A DNA stretch of 64,000 bases from Saprospiraceae bacterium (lineage in GTDB: Bacteria; Bacteroidota; Bacteroidia; Chitinophagales; Saprospiraceae): assembly GCA_016714895.1 (NCBI GenBank), contig JADKBV010000011.1, positions 248,001 to 312,000 of the forward strand, in the 5' to 3' direction. This document shows, one piece after another, positions 55,477 through 64,000 of this stretch. The translations under genes were made by a program, and so were the position numbers. The notes below the pieces were generated by a model that saw only the letters and a list, made by a program, of their open reading frames with translations, was not told the DNA's origin and made no database searches. How positions within the stretch are numbered: position 1 is the first letter of the stretch; each line of letters begins with the position of its first letter.

Positions 55477-58400
55477 ATGATAAGAAAATTTATCGCTCAA
55501 ATCATTTTTATTTTTTTAATGACTATCCCTTTTACTGTTTCTGCACAATTGGATTCTGTAAAATATATATTGGTCTATGATACAACTACCTGTCATTATA
55601 ACGTTTGTATAAAAATTGTGGGAGGAAGTGCCACAACTTTAGGACAACGTACTCAGGCAAACTCTACTATCAGTATGGTCATGGCTGCTTCTGATACAAT
55701 GGAAATTGAACAGTTATATATGCCATTGAGATACAATCAGACCTATACCGGAACGGAACCAACAACCTGGAATATTTCTACCCAGGTATTTGCTCCGGCA
55801 GCACAACCTGAAAGTAATTTTTATACAATAGTACCGTCTTTATCCCCGGCATCTCAATATAACAATCTTGCTACCGGAGATACCATCAAATTATTTTCAA
55901 TCAGAGTTTGGAATAAAGCTACCGGAGAACCTTTACTTAATTGCGGGCGAACTATAAGATTTTTCAGAAATGGTATTGATCCCGGATCCGGAGAACCGGG
56001 AATGAACTCCGGAGATTTCAGCAACGGATTTACAGTGGGTTCATTTAAACAATTATACAGAGGAAATCTTGATCCTGTAACTCCGCCAAAACCTACATTA
56101 AATTATGAAATTAATTGTACAAACGATATTAGTCTGGATTTGCAACCTCAAACCACACTTTGCCAACAACCTTTAAAATTCGGTTGGTCAGGTCCCGGTT
56201 ATTCTTCTCTCAGCGAAGATATTATGATCAGTCCGGCTACATTTTTTAACAATGGCCTCTATTCGGTTACCGTGACTGATGAATACGAATGTGAAGAAAT
56301 CCTTCAAATAGAACTTGAAAGAAAACCAAACGCAGGAACAGACATCGTACTTTGCGGCGGTGGTTCAACCACATTATCAGCAAGTGCAGATAATCCGGGT
56401 ACATGGACTCCTGATCCATTAAACGGGCCCGGAGCCAACATTTCAAATACCTCCAATCCATCAACCAATGTAACGTTTGCACCGGGATCTACCGGTGTGT
56501 ACGCATTTATATACGAAGCTTCGGTTTGCAGTGACACAGTAAGAGTCACTATTCTCGATGCAGTTTCCGTAAATATTGTCGGAGATAATCAGTTTTGTCC
56601 TGGAAATTCTGTGACATTAAGCACAGATGCCGGCAGTGATTTTGTTTGGAGCACAGGAGCTACGACACCTTCAATCGACGTGTCAGCACCCGGAACTTAC
56701 AGGGTGACCATCACAGATACGGATGGTTGTACCGCCACTGCAAGTCATGTTGTTTCAGCTTTGACGCCTCCAAATGCTGTTATATCAGGAGATGATGAGG
56801 TATGTCAGGGAGGAAGCGTCACTTTTACAGCCAGTGGAGGCGTGAGTTATGAATGGAGTTCAGGGCTTCCCGGAGCATCCATAACCGTTTCCGATAATAG
56901 TCCTCAGGTGGTCACCGTGACCGATGCCAATGGATGTACAGATACAGCCGAAAAATCATTGATCATCAATCCTGAGCCAAATGCTTCTATATCCGGTGAT
57001 GATGCTGTTTGTACAGGTGGAAGTGCCACTTTTACTGCAAGCGGTGGTGTAAGTTACCTTTGGAATACGGGATTTCCAGGTGCCATTATAACGGTTTCAG
57101 ACAACAGCCAAAAAGTTGTGACAGTCACCGATGCCAACGGATGTACAGCTACTGCCGAAAAAACTTTGACGATTAATCCCCAACCGATAGCCTCCATAAG
57201 CGGAGATGATGAAATTTGTGATGGTAACACAGCTACATTCATTGCAAGTGGTGGAAATACCTATTTGTGGCAATCCGGATCAACCAGCGCTACCATTTCC
57301 GTTTCTAATAATATGACTCAGGTTGTTACAGTAACGGATGCCAATGGATGTACTGCCACTGCTGAAAAAACATTAACCATCAATCCTAATCCTGTTGCTT
57401 CCATTTCAGGCGATAATGAGGTTTGTGACGGAGGAAGTGTCACTTTTACTGCAAGCGGAGGTATAAGTTATGAATGGAATCTTGGTACACCGGGAGCAAC
57501 CATTATGGTTTCTGACAATTCCACACAAGTGGTGACCGTTACCGATGCCAACGGATGTACAGCTACTGCTCAAAAAACATTAAATATTTTAGCTTCACCT
57601 GTTGCAGTTATTTCAGGTGACAATGAAGTATGTGAAGGTGGTTCAGTAACCTTTACTGCCAGTGGAGGTGTAAGCTATCTTTGGAATTCTGTTACACCAG
57701 GTGCAACGATCGTTGTTACACATAATACCACACAAGAGGTTATGGTCACCGATGCCAACGGATGTACAGCTACGGCAGAAAAAACCCTGATCATTAATCC
57801 TGAACCAATAGTTTCCATATCGGGTGATGATGAAGTGTGTGATGGCGGAAGTGTCATATTCACTGCGAATGGTGGGGTGACTTTTCTTTGGAGCACTGGC
57901 CTGACAACACCAAGCATAACGGTTTCCAACAATACAGCGATAGTTGTTACCGTGACAGATGCTAACGGTTGTACAGCTACAGCCGAAAAGACTTTACTCA
58001 TAAATTCAAACCCAACAGCTTCCATTACCGGTGATGACGAAGTTTGTGATGGCGGCAGTGTGACTTTCACAGCGAATGGAGGAACAAGTTACTCCTGGAG
58101 TACAGGTGATAATACCCCAAGCATTTCTGTTTCTAATAATACACCGATAATCGTTACAGTTACGGATGCCAACAATTGTACAGCTACAGCAGAAAAAACT
58201 TTAACAATAAATCCAAATCCAACAGCTTCCATTACCGGTGATGATGAAGTGTGTGACGGCGGCAGTGTCACTTTCACAGCAAATGGAGGAACAAGTTACT
58301 CCTGGAGTACAGGTGATAATACCCCAAGCATTTCTGTTTCTAATAATACACCGATAGTCGTTACAGTTACGGATGCCAACAATTGTACAGCTACAGCAGA

Positions 58401-61400
58401 AAAAACTTTAATAATAAATTCAATTCCAACAGCTTCCATTACCGGTGATGATGAAGTTTGTAATGGCGGCAGTGTTACTTTCACGGCAAACGGAGGAACA
58501 AGTTACTCCTGGAGCACCGGTGATAATACCCCAAGCATTTCTGTTTCTAATAATACACCGATAGTCGTTACAGTTACGGATGCCAACGGATGTACAGATA
58601 CGGCAACAAAAACGTTAACTGTTCATCCTGTACCGGATGCAGGCGTTGATCAAAGTGTCAATTGTTATGCAACAGATGTGGCAACATTGTTGGCAACAGG
58701 AACGGGTACTTGGACACTGGTTCCGGGACCCGGCACAGCAACCATTACAAATTCCAATGCACCAAATACAAATGTCAGCGGATTTTCAGGTCCCGGCACA
58801 TATGAATTGATCTGGTCAAATGGATTCTGTGAAGACAGGGTATTGATAATTGTTGGAAATAATTGTGCATGTCCTCCGGGCGATAATCAGATTACTTCAC
58901 CTTCAGTTACCGAAGCTTGTGGAACATATCCTGCCACAACCATCATCGGAAATGATGCAACTCCATCAGGTGGAAGTTATATTTGGGAAATGGAAACCAA
59001 CGGACTTGGTTTTGTTGCCGCTGCAGGAACCAACAACCAAAAAGATTACACCACACCGGTTTTAAATCCGGGAACATACAGAATCAGAAGAATATACAAT
59101 GTAATGGCCAATGGTCAGGACTGTGTATACGAAAGTAATATAGTACAAATAGAAGTTTACGCCAACCCAACAGCTTCCATCACAGGTGATGATGAAGTGT
59201 GTGATGGCGGCAGTGTGACTTTCACTGCGAATGGAGGAACAAGTTACTCCTGGAGTACCGGTGATAATACCCCAAACATTTCTGTTTCCAACAATACACG
59301 GATAGTCGTTACAGTAACGGATGCCAACAATTGTACAGCTACGGCAGAAAAAACTTTAATAATAAATTCAAATCCAACAGCTTCGATCACAGGTGATAAC
59401 GAAGTATGTGATGGCGGCAGTGTCATATTCACTGCGAATGGTGGGGTGACTTTTCTTTGGAGCACTGGCCTGACAACACCAAGCATAACGGTTTCCAACA
59501 ATACACCGATAGTTGTTACCGTTACCGATGCCAACGGATGTACATCTACAGCCGAAAAGACTTTACTCATAAATTCAATTCCAACAGCTTCCATTACCGG
59601 TGATGATGAAGTTTGTGATGGCGGCAGTGTCACTTTCACGGCAAATGGAGGAACAAGTTACTCCTGGAGCACCGGTGATAATACCCCAAGCATTTCTGTT
59701 TCAAATAATACACCGATAGTCGTTACAGTTACGGATGCCAACAATTGTACAGCTACAGCAGAAAAAACTTTAACAATAAATCCAAATCCAACAGCTTCCA
59801 TTACCGGTGATGATGAAGTGTGTGACGGCGGCAGTGTCACTTTCACTGCGAATGGAGGAACAAGTTACTCCTGGAGTACAGGTGATAATACCCCAAGCAT
59901 TTCGGTTGCCATCAACACACCGATAGTCGTTACGGTAACAGATGCCAACAATTGTATTGCTACGGCAGAAAAATCTTTAACAATAAATTCAAACCCAACA
60001 GCTTCCATTACCGGTGATGATGAAGTTTGTAATGGCGGCAGTGTCACTTTCACGGCAAACGGAGGAACAAGTTACTCCTGGAGCACCGGTGATAATACCC
60101 CAAGCATTTCTGTTTCTAATAATACACCGATAGTCGTTACAGTTACGGATGCCAACGGATGTACAGATACGGCAACAAAAACGTTAACTGTTTATCCTGT
60201 ACCGAACGCCGGTGTTGATCAAAGTGTAAATTGTTATGCAACAGATTTGGCAACATTGTTGGCAACAGGAACGGGAACATGGACACTGGTTCCGGGACCC
60301 GGCACAGCAACCATTACAAATTCCAATGCACCAAATACAACCGTTAGCGGATTTTCAGGTCCCGGTACCTATGAATTGATCTGGTCAAATGGATTCTGTG
60401 AAGACAGAGTATTGATAGTCGTTGGAAATAATTGTGCATGTCCTCCGGGAGATAATCAGATTACAGCACCTTCAGTTGCCGAATCTTGCGGCACATATTC
60501 TGCCACAACCATCATCGGAAATGATGCAACTCCATCAGGTGGAAGTTATGTTTGGGAAATGGAGACCAACGGAGGCGGATTTGTTGCCGCTGCAGGAACC
60601 AATAACCAAAAAGATTACACCACACCGGTTTTAAATCCGGGAATATACAGAATCAGAAGAATATACAATGTAATGGCTAATGGTCAGGACTGTGTATACG
60701 AAAGCAATATTGTACAAATAGAAGTTTACGACAATCCCGTAGCTTCCATCACCGGTGATGACGAAGTTTGTGATGGCGGCAGTGTGACTTTCACTGCGAA
60801 TGGAGGAACAAGTTACTCCTGGAGTACAGGTGATAATACCCCAAGCATTTCTGTTTCTAATAATACACCGATAGTCGTTACAGTTACGGATGCCAACAAT
60901 TGTACAGATACTGCTGAAAAAACTCTAACAATCAATACAAATCCAACAGCTTCCATTACCGGTGATGATGAAGTGTGTGACGGCGGCAGTGTCACTTTCA
61001 CAGCAAATGGAGGAACAAGTTACTCCTGGAGTACAGGTGATAATACACAAAATATTTCACTTTCTACAAGTACATCCGTTGTAGTTACCGTTACCGATGC
61101 CAACGGATGTACATCTACAGCCGAAAAGACTTTACTCATAAATTCAATTCCAACGGCTTCTATCACGGGTGATGATGAAGTTTGTGATGGCGGCAGTGTC
61201 ACTTTCACGGCAAATGGAGGAACAAGTTACTCCTGGAGCACCGGTGATAATACCCCAAGCATTTCTGTTTCAAATAATACACCGATAGTCGTTACAGTTA
61301 CGGATGCCAACAATTGTACAGCTACAGCAGAAAAAACTTTAACAATAAATCCAAATCCAACAGCTTCCATTACCGGTGATGATGAAGTGTGTGACGGCGG

Positions 61401-64000
61401 CAGTGTCACTTTCACTGCGAATGGAGGAACAAGTTACTCCTGGAGTACAGGTGATAATACCCCAAGCATTTCGGTTGCCATCAACACACCGATAGTCGTT
61501 ACGGTAACAGATGCCAACAATTGTACTGCTACGGCAGAAAAATCTTTAACAATAAATTCAAACCCAACAGCTTCGATTTCAGGTGATGACGAAGTGTGTG
61601 ATGGAGGCAGTGTCACTTTCACAGCAAATGGAGGAAATACCTACCTTTGGGGTATCAGTAATGAAACAACCCAAAGTATCACCGTTTCCACGGCAACTAC
61701 AGCCATAGTGACGGTGACAGATGCGAATGGATGTACAGATACCGCGGAAAAAACGTTAACCGTTCATCCTGTACCGGACGCCGGACCGGATGTTTCTTTA
61801 AATTGTTATGTAACTGATGAAGCATTCCTTAATGCGATAGGTTCAGGAACATGGTCTTATGCTAACGGACCGGGACTTCCTTATATCCTGGATGTAAATC
61901 AGGCTAATACTATAGTAAATAATTTTCCATCTCCTGGTACATACGATTTGATATGGTCAAACGGATTTTGTGAAGACGTGATGTCGATTACTGTCGGAGA
62001 CCTTTGTGATTGTCCGACTGGTGTAAATAATATTTCTGCACTGTCAAATACAACAGCATGTAATGAATTTCCACAAACAACGATTACCGGTAATGATGCC
62101 ACACCTTTTGGCGGCAACTATATCTGGGAAATCTCGATAAACGGAGGAGCTTTTGCTAATGCTCCCGGATCAAATGTCGCCAGGGATTATATTACAAATG
62201 TACTTAACGAAGGAACCTATACTTTCCGAAGAATTTACCGGGTAATGGCCAATGGTCAGGATTGTATTTACGAAAGTAATCCAATCACAATAACTGTTTT
62301 TCCAAATCCGGTAGCCACGATTTTAGGCGAAGACGCAGTTTGTGCTGGTCAAAGTACAACCTTTACTGCAAATGGTGGAGTAACTTACGATTGGGGATTG
62401 GGTAATACAAATGCCATCATTACCGTTTCTGACAATACGCCTTGGGTAGTCACTGTGACTGATATCAATGGTTGTACGGCAACTGCTCAAAAAACGTTAA
62501 CCATTCACCCGAATCCTATCGCTTCTATAACCGGTGATGATTTTGTTTGTCAAGGTGGAAGTGTTGACTTTACCGCTGAAGGTGGATTGTTATACAGTTG
62601 GAATACAACAGAAGCAACCCAAACCATTTCCGTTTCTGATGTTTTGACAAAAATTGTCACTGTAACAGATGCCAACGGATGTACAGATACCGCTGAAAAA
62701 TCACTTAATTTTTACACAAACCCAACAGCCTCTATCACAGGTGATGATTTTGTTTGTGAAGGCGGAAGTGTAGACTTTACCGCTGAAGGTGGGTTGTTAT
62801 TCAGTTGGAATACAACAGAAGCAACCCAAACTATCTCTGTTTCAGATGCTTTGACAAAAATAGTCACAGTCACTGACATAAACGGATGTACAGCCACTGC
62901 TGAAAAAACATTGACAGTTCACCCTGTTCCTGATGCAGGTTCGGATATTTCTGTAAACTGTTATGTATCTGATGTCGTAAGCATGAATGCAAATGGTTCA
63001 GGTACCTGGTCTCAGGGAATTGTATCAGGAACATTTATCATTACTGATGTTAACAATGCAAATACGACTATAAGCGGATTTAGTGCGCCGGGTGCTTATC
63101 AGTTTTATTGGTCCTCTCCGTTCTGTGAAGACGTAGTCACCATCACCGTCGGCGACAATTGTGATTGTCCTTCAGGAGACAACCAAATCTTAGCACCGGC
63201 TTTAACAGAAATATGTTTTGAATTTCCTGCGACTCAAATCTTAGGAAATGATGCATCTCCGGCAGGAGGAAGTTATGAGTGGCAAATCAATGCCAACAAC
63301 AGCAGCTTTGTATCTGCAGGTGGCATCAACAATACAAAAGATTATACGACAGAAGTATTACCTGTCGGAAATTATATCATCAAAAGAGTGTATACCGTTT
63401 TTGTAAATGGTCAGGATTGTATCTACGAAAGTAATCCGGTAAATATTACCGTTCATCCAAATCCTGTTGCCACCATTTCCGGTGCCGAAACAGTTTGTTT
63501 AGGCGAAAGTACAACTTTCACAGCGACCGGCGGAACAGATTACCTGTGGAGCACAGGTCCGAATACACAAAGTATCACTTTGTTTACTGCTTCAACGGTA
63601 ATGGTTACCGTAACAGATGCCAACGGATGTACCGCAACCGCTGAAAGAACATTGACGGTAAATCCAAATCCTGTAGCTACCATTTCAGGTGACGAAACAG
63701 TTTGTTTAGGCGAAAGCACAACTTTTACAGTAAACGGTGGAACAGATTACCTGTGGAGCACTGGTCCAAATACACCAAGTATCACGTTGTCTACAGCTTC
63801 AACGGTTATTGTTACTGTAACAGATGCCAACGGATGTACAGCAACATCTGAAAGAACATTGACGGTTAATCCAAATCCTGTTGCCACCATTTCCGGTGAC
63901 GACGCTGTATGCCAGGGAGAAAGTACAACTTTCACAGCAAGCGGAGGAACAGATTACCTTTGGAGTACAGGTCCGAATACACAAAGTATCACGTTGTCTA
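55477..64000 (+). CDS. P4: giant repeat protein, open at the window end (3' truncated)
   Basis: Frame open from ATG 55477 to the last base, at least 2841 codons, with no stop found at the checked points throughout. The signal peptide (MIRKFIAQIIFIFLMTIPFT, cut near SAQ) is followed by the shared N-terminal domain (to about residue 200) and one Ig-like domain. From about 56571 the protein is built from 69-residue units (ASITGDDEVCDGGSVTFTAN... TAEKTLTINPNPT) and a separate 178-residue block, alternating in larger repeats. Each unit has one conserved Cys pair-like pattern (EVC, NNC). The C-terminal sorting domain should lie outside the window. Likely a very large surface stalk. Confidence 0.9.
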   Translation, partial: MIRKFIAQIIFIFLMTIPFTVSAQLDSVKYILVYDTTTCHYNVCIKIVGGSATTLGQRTQANSTISMVMAASDTMEIEQLYMPLRYNQTYTGTEPTTWNISTQVFAPAAQPESNFYTIVPSLSPASQYNNLATGDTIKLFSIRVWNKATGEPLLNCGRTIRFFRNGIDPGSGEPGMNSGDFSNGFTVGSFKQLYRGNLDPVTPPKPTLNYEINCTNDISLDLQPQTTLCQQPLKFGWSGPGYSSLSEDIMISPATFFNNGLYSVTVTDEYECEEILQIELERKPNAGTDIVLCGGGSTTLSASADNPGTWTPDPLNGPGANISNTSNPSTNVTFAPGSTGVYAFIYEASVCSDTVRVTILDAVSVNIVGDNQFCPGNSVTLSTDAGSDFVWSTGATTPSIDVSAPGTYRVTITDTDGCTATASHVVSALTPPNAVISGDDEVCQGGSVTFTASGGVSYEWSSGLPGASITVSDNSPQVVTVTDANGCTDTAEKSLIINPEPNASISGDDAVCTGGSATFTASGGVSYLWNTGFPGAIITVSDNSQKVVTVTDANGCTATAEKTLTINPQPIASISGDDEICDGNTATFIASGGNTYLWQSGSTSATISVSNNMTQVVTVTDANGCTATAEKTLTINPNPVASISGDNEVCDGGSVTFTASGGISYEWNLGTPGATIMVSDNSTQVVTVTDANGCTATAQKTLNILASPVAVISGDNEVCEGGSVTFTASGGVSYLWNSVTPGATIVVTHNTTQEVMVTDANGCTATAEKTLIINPEPIVSISGDDEVCDGGSVIFTANGGVTFLWSTGLTTPSITVSNNTAIVVTVTDANGCTATAEKTLLINSNPTASITGDDEVCDGGSVTFTANGGTSYSWSTGDNTPSISVSNNTPIIVTVTDANNCTATAEKTLTINPNPTASITGDDEVCDGGSVTFTANGGTSYSWSTGDNTPSISVSNNTPIVVTVTDANNCTATAEKTLIINSIPTASITGDDEVCNGGSVTFTANGGTSYSWSTGDNTPSISVSNNTPIVVTVTDANGCTDTATKTLTVHPVPDAGVDQSVNCYATDVATLLATGTGTWTLVPGPGTATITNSNAPNTNVSGFSGPGTYELIWSNGFCEDRVLIIVGNNCACPPGDNQITSPSVTEACGTYPATTIIGNDATPSGGSYIWEMETNGLGFVAAAGTNNQKDYTTPVLNPGTYRIRRIYNVMANGQDCVYESNIVQIEVYANPTASITGDDEVCDGGSVTFTANGGTSYSWSTGDNTPNISVSNNTRIVVTVTDANNCTATAEKTLIINSNPTASITGDNEVCDGGSVIFTANGGVTFLWSTGLTTPSITVSNNTPIVVTVTDANGCTSTAEKTLLINSIPTASITGDDEVCDGGSVTFTANGGTSYSWSTGDNTPSISVSNNTPIVVTVTDANNCTATAEKTLTINPNPTASITGDDEVCDGGSVTFTANGGTSYSWSTGDNTPSISVAINTPIVVTVTDANNCIATAEKSLTINSNPTASITGDDEVCNGGSVTFTANGGTSYSWSTGDNTPSISVSNNTPIVVTVTDANGCTDTATKTLTVYPVPNAGVDQSVNCYATDLATLLATGTGTWTLVPGPGTATITNSNAPNTTVSGFSGPGTYELIWSNGFCEDRVLIVVGNNCACPPGDNQITAPSVAESCGTYSATTIIGNDATPSGGSYVWEMETNGGGFVAAAGTNNQKDYTTPVLNPGIYRIRRIYNVMANGQDCVYESNIVQIEVYDNPVASITGDDEVCDGGSVTFTANGGTSYSWSTGDNTPSISVSNNTPIVVTVTDANNCTDTAEKTLTINTNPTASITGDDEVCDGGSVTFTANGGTSYSWSTGDNTQNISLSTSTSVVVTVTDANGCTSTAEKTLLINSIPTASITGDDEVCDGGSVTFTANGGTSYSWSTGDNTPSISVSNNTPIVVTVTDANNCTATAEKTLTINPNPTASITGDDEVCDGGSVTFTANGGTSYSWSTGDNTPSISVAINTPIVVTVTDANNCTATAEKSLTINSNPTASISGDDEVCDGGSVTFTANGGNTYLWGISNETTQSITVSTATTAIVTVTDANGCTDTAEKTLTVHPVPDAGPDVSLNCYVTDEAFLNAIGSGTWSYANGPGLPYILDVNQANTIVNNFPSPGTYDLIWSNGFCEDVMSITVGDLCDCPTGVNNISALSNTTACNEFPQTTITGNDATPFGGNYIWEISINGGAFANAPGSNVARDYITNVLNEGTYTFRRIYRVMANGQDCIYESNPITITVFPNPVATILGEDAVCAGQSTTFTANGGVTYDWGLGNTNAIITVSDNTPWVVTVTDINGCTATAQKTLTIHPNPIASITGDDFVCQGGSVDFTAEGGLLYSWNTTEATQTISVSDVLTKIVTVTDANGCTDTAEKSLNFYTNPTASITGDDFVCEGGSVDFTAEGGLLFSWNTTEATQTISVSDALTKIVTVTDINGCTATAEKTLTVHPVPDAGSDISVNCYVSDVVSMNANGSGTWSQGIVSGTFIITDVNNANTTISGFSAPGAYQFYWSSPFCEDVVTITVGDNCDCPSGDNQILAPALTEICFEFPATQILGNDASPAGGSYEWQINANNSSFVSAGGINNTKDYTTEVLPVGNYIIKRVYTVFVNGQDCIYESNPVNITVHPNPVATISGAETVCLGESTTFTATGGTDYLWSTGPNTQSITLFTASTVMVTVTDANGCTATAERTLTVNPNPVATISGDETVCLGESTTFTVNGGTDYLWSTGPNTPSITLSTASTVIVTVTDANGCTATSERTLTVNPNPVATISGDDAVCQGESTTFTASGGTDYLWSTGPNTQSITLS
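56571..64000 (+). repeat. Higher-order repeats in P4
   Basis: The 207-bp (69-aa) unit occurs about 26 times. It is interrupted by a 534-bp (178-aa) block at about 58621, 60190, 61762 and 62917. Distances between the blocks are 1569, 1572 and 1155 bp, i.e. one block plus five, five and three units. The first two super-units are nearly identical in DNA, showing a recent large duplication. Units at 56571-57600 are more diverged than those at 58000-61600. Confidence 0.9.

Noticed and set aside
57054..63984. Series of ~62-codon minus-strand ORFs every 207 bp
   Set aside because: They recur with the exact period of the P4 repeat and are antisense shadows of it.
56571..64000. Possible CRISPR or satellite DNA
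   Set aside because: The period is a multiple of three, the frame is open throughout and the units encode an Ig-like fold.

Overview
The window looks like a chromosomal segment of a member of Bacteroidota, probably from the Saprospiraceae side (the family is an inference). The evidence is: a moderate-to-low GC content; repeated promoters of the Bacteroidota type TTTG-N19/20-TAnnTTTG; secreted proteins with type IX secretion (T9SS) C-terminal sorting domains; a three-gene proton-translocating transhydrogenase; a SMUG2-type uracil-DNA glycosylase; and IS21 and IS1380 elements of Bacteroidota type. No rRNA operon and no CRISPR array were seen.

Layout. (1) 1-9.2 kb, housekeeping: an AtpZ-like membrane protein end, a small membrane protein and a biotin-carrier protein on the + strand. 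On the - strand are a coiled-coil protein, the pntAA-pntAB-pntB transhydrogenase operon, a uracil-DNA glycosylase that overlaps a secreted PKD/T9SS protein, and a ROK sugar kinase. (2) 9.4-16.5 kb: rimP-nusA-infB translation/transcription operon behind an attenuator-like leader hairpin, a TIGR02757 gene, a tRNA with anticodon CAT, and mnmE. (3) 16.5-23.7 kb: an integrative element inserted at the 3' end of mnmE. Both borders carry an 18-bp sequence encoding the same C-terminal peptide FCIGK-stop. It carries a tyrosine integrase, a 40-aa coupled ORF, unknown genes, a HTH gene split by a decayed IS21 copy (8-bp target duplication), a II/X-type replication initiator and an 80-aa protein made of 19-aa repeats. 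(4) 23.7-29.7 kb, accessory region: a two-gene NTPase operon (one partner with nine 32-aa TPR/Sel1-like repeats) under a promoter wrapped in three copies of a 19-bp operator; a mobile mystery protein A/B (HTH + Fic) module with a palindromic operator on its promoter; and a DUF1801 protein. (5) 29.9-35.4 kb: lipoprotein, pepD dipeptidase, PpiD-like foldase. (6) 35.6-64 kb: four consecutive very large secreted proteins (called P1-P4 here) that share one ~190-residue N-terminal domain but have different repeat stalks. P1 is frameshifted, P2 is split by an IS1380 element (5-bp target duplication, frame restored exactly on removal), P3 is an intact 2727-aa T9SS protein, and P4 is still open at the window end (>2840 codons) with 69-aa repeats organised into higher-order repeats.

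The most unusual parts are the P1-P4 family, the mnmE-targeting element with its 19-aa-repeat protein, and the operator-controlled NTPase pair. The P1-P4 proteins are probably exported by Sec and then T9SS and displayed or released as adhesin-like stalks. The PpiD-like periplasmic foldase just upstream fits a cell with a heavy secretory load, though the link is only contextual. Several single-base frameshifts (istA twice, istB, the IS1380 transposase, P1) could be real decay or residual assembly indels; the sequence alone cannot decide.
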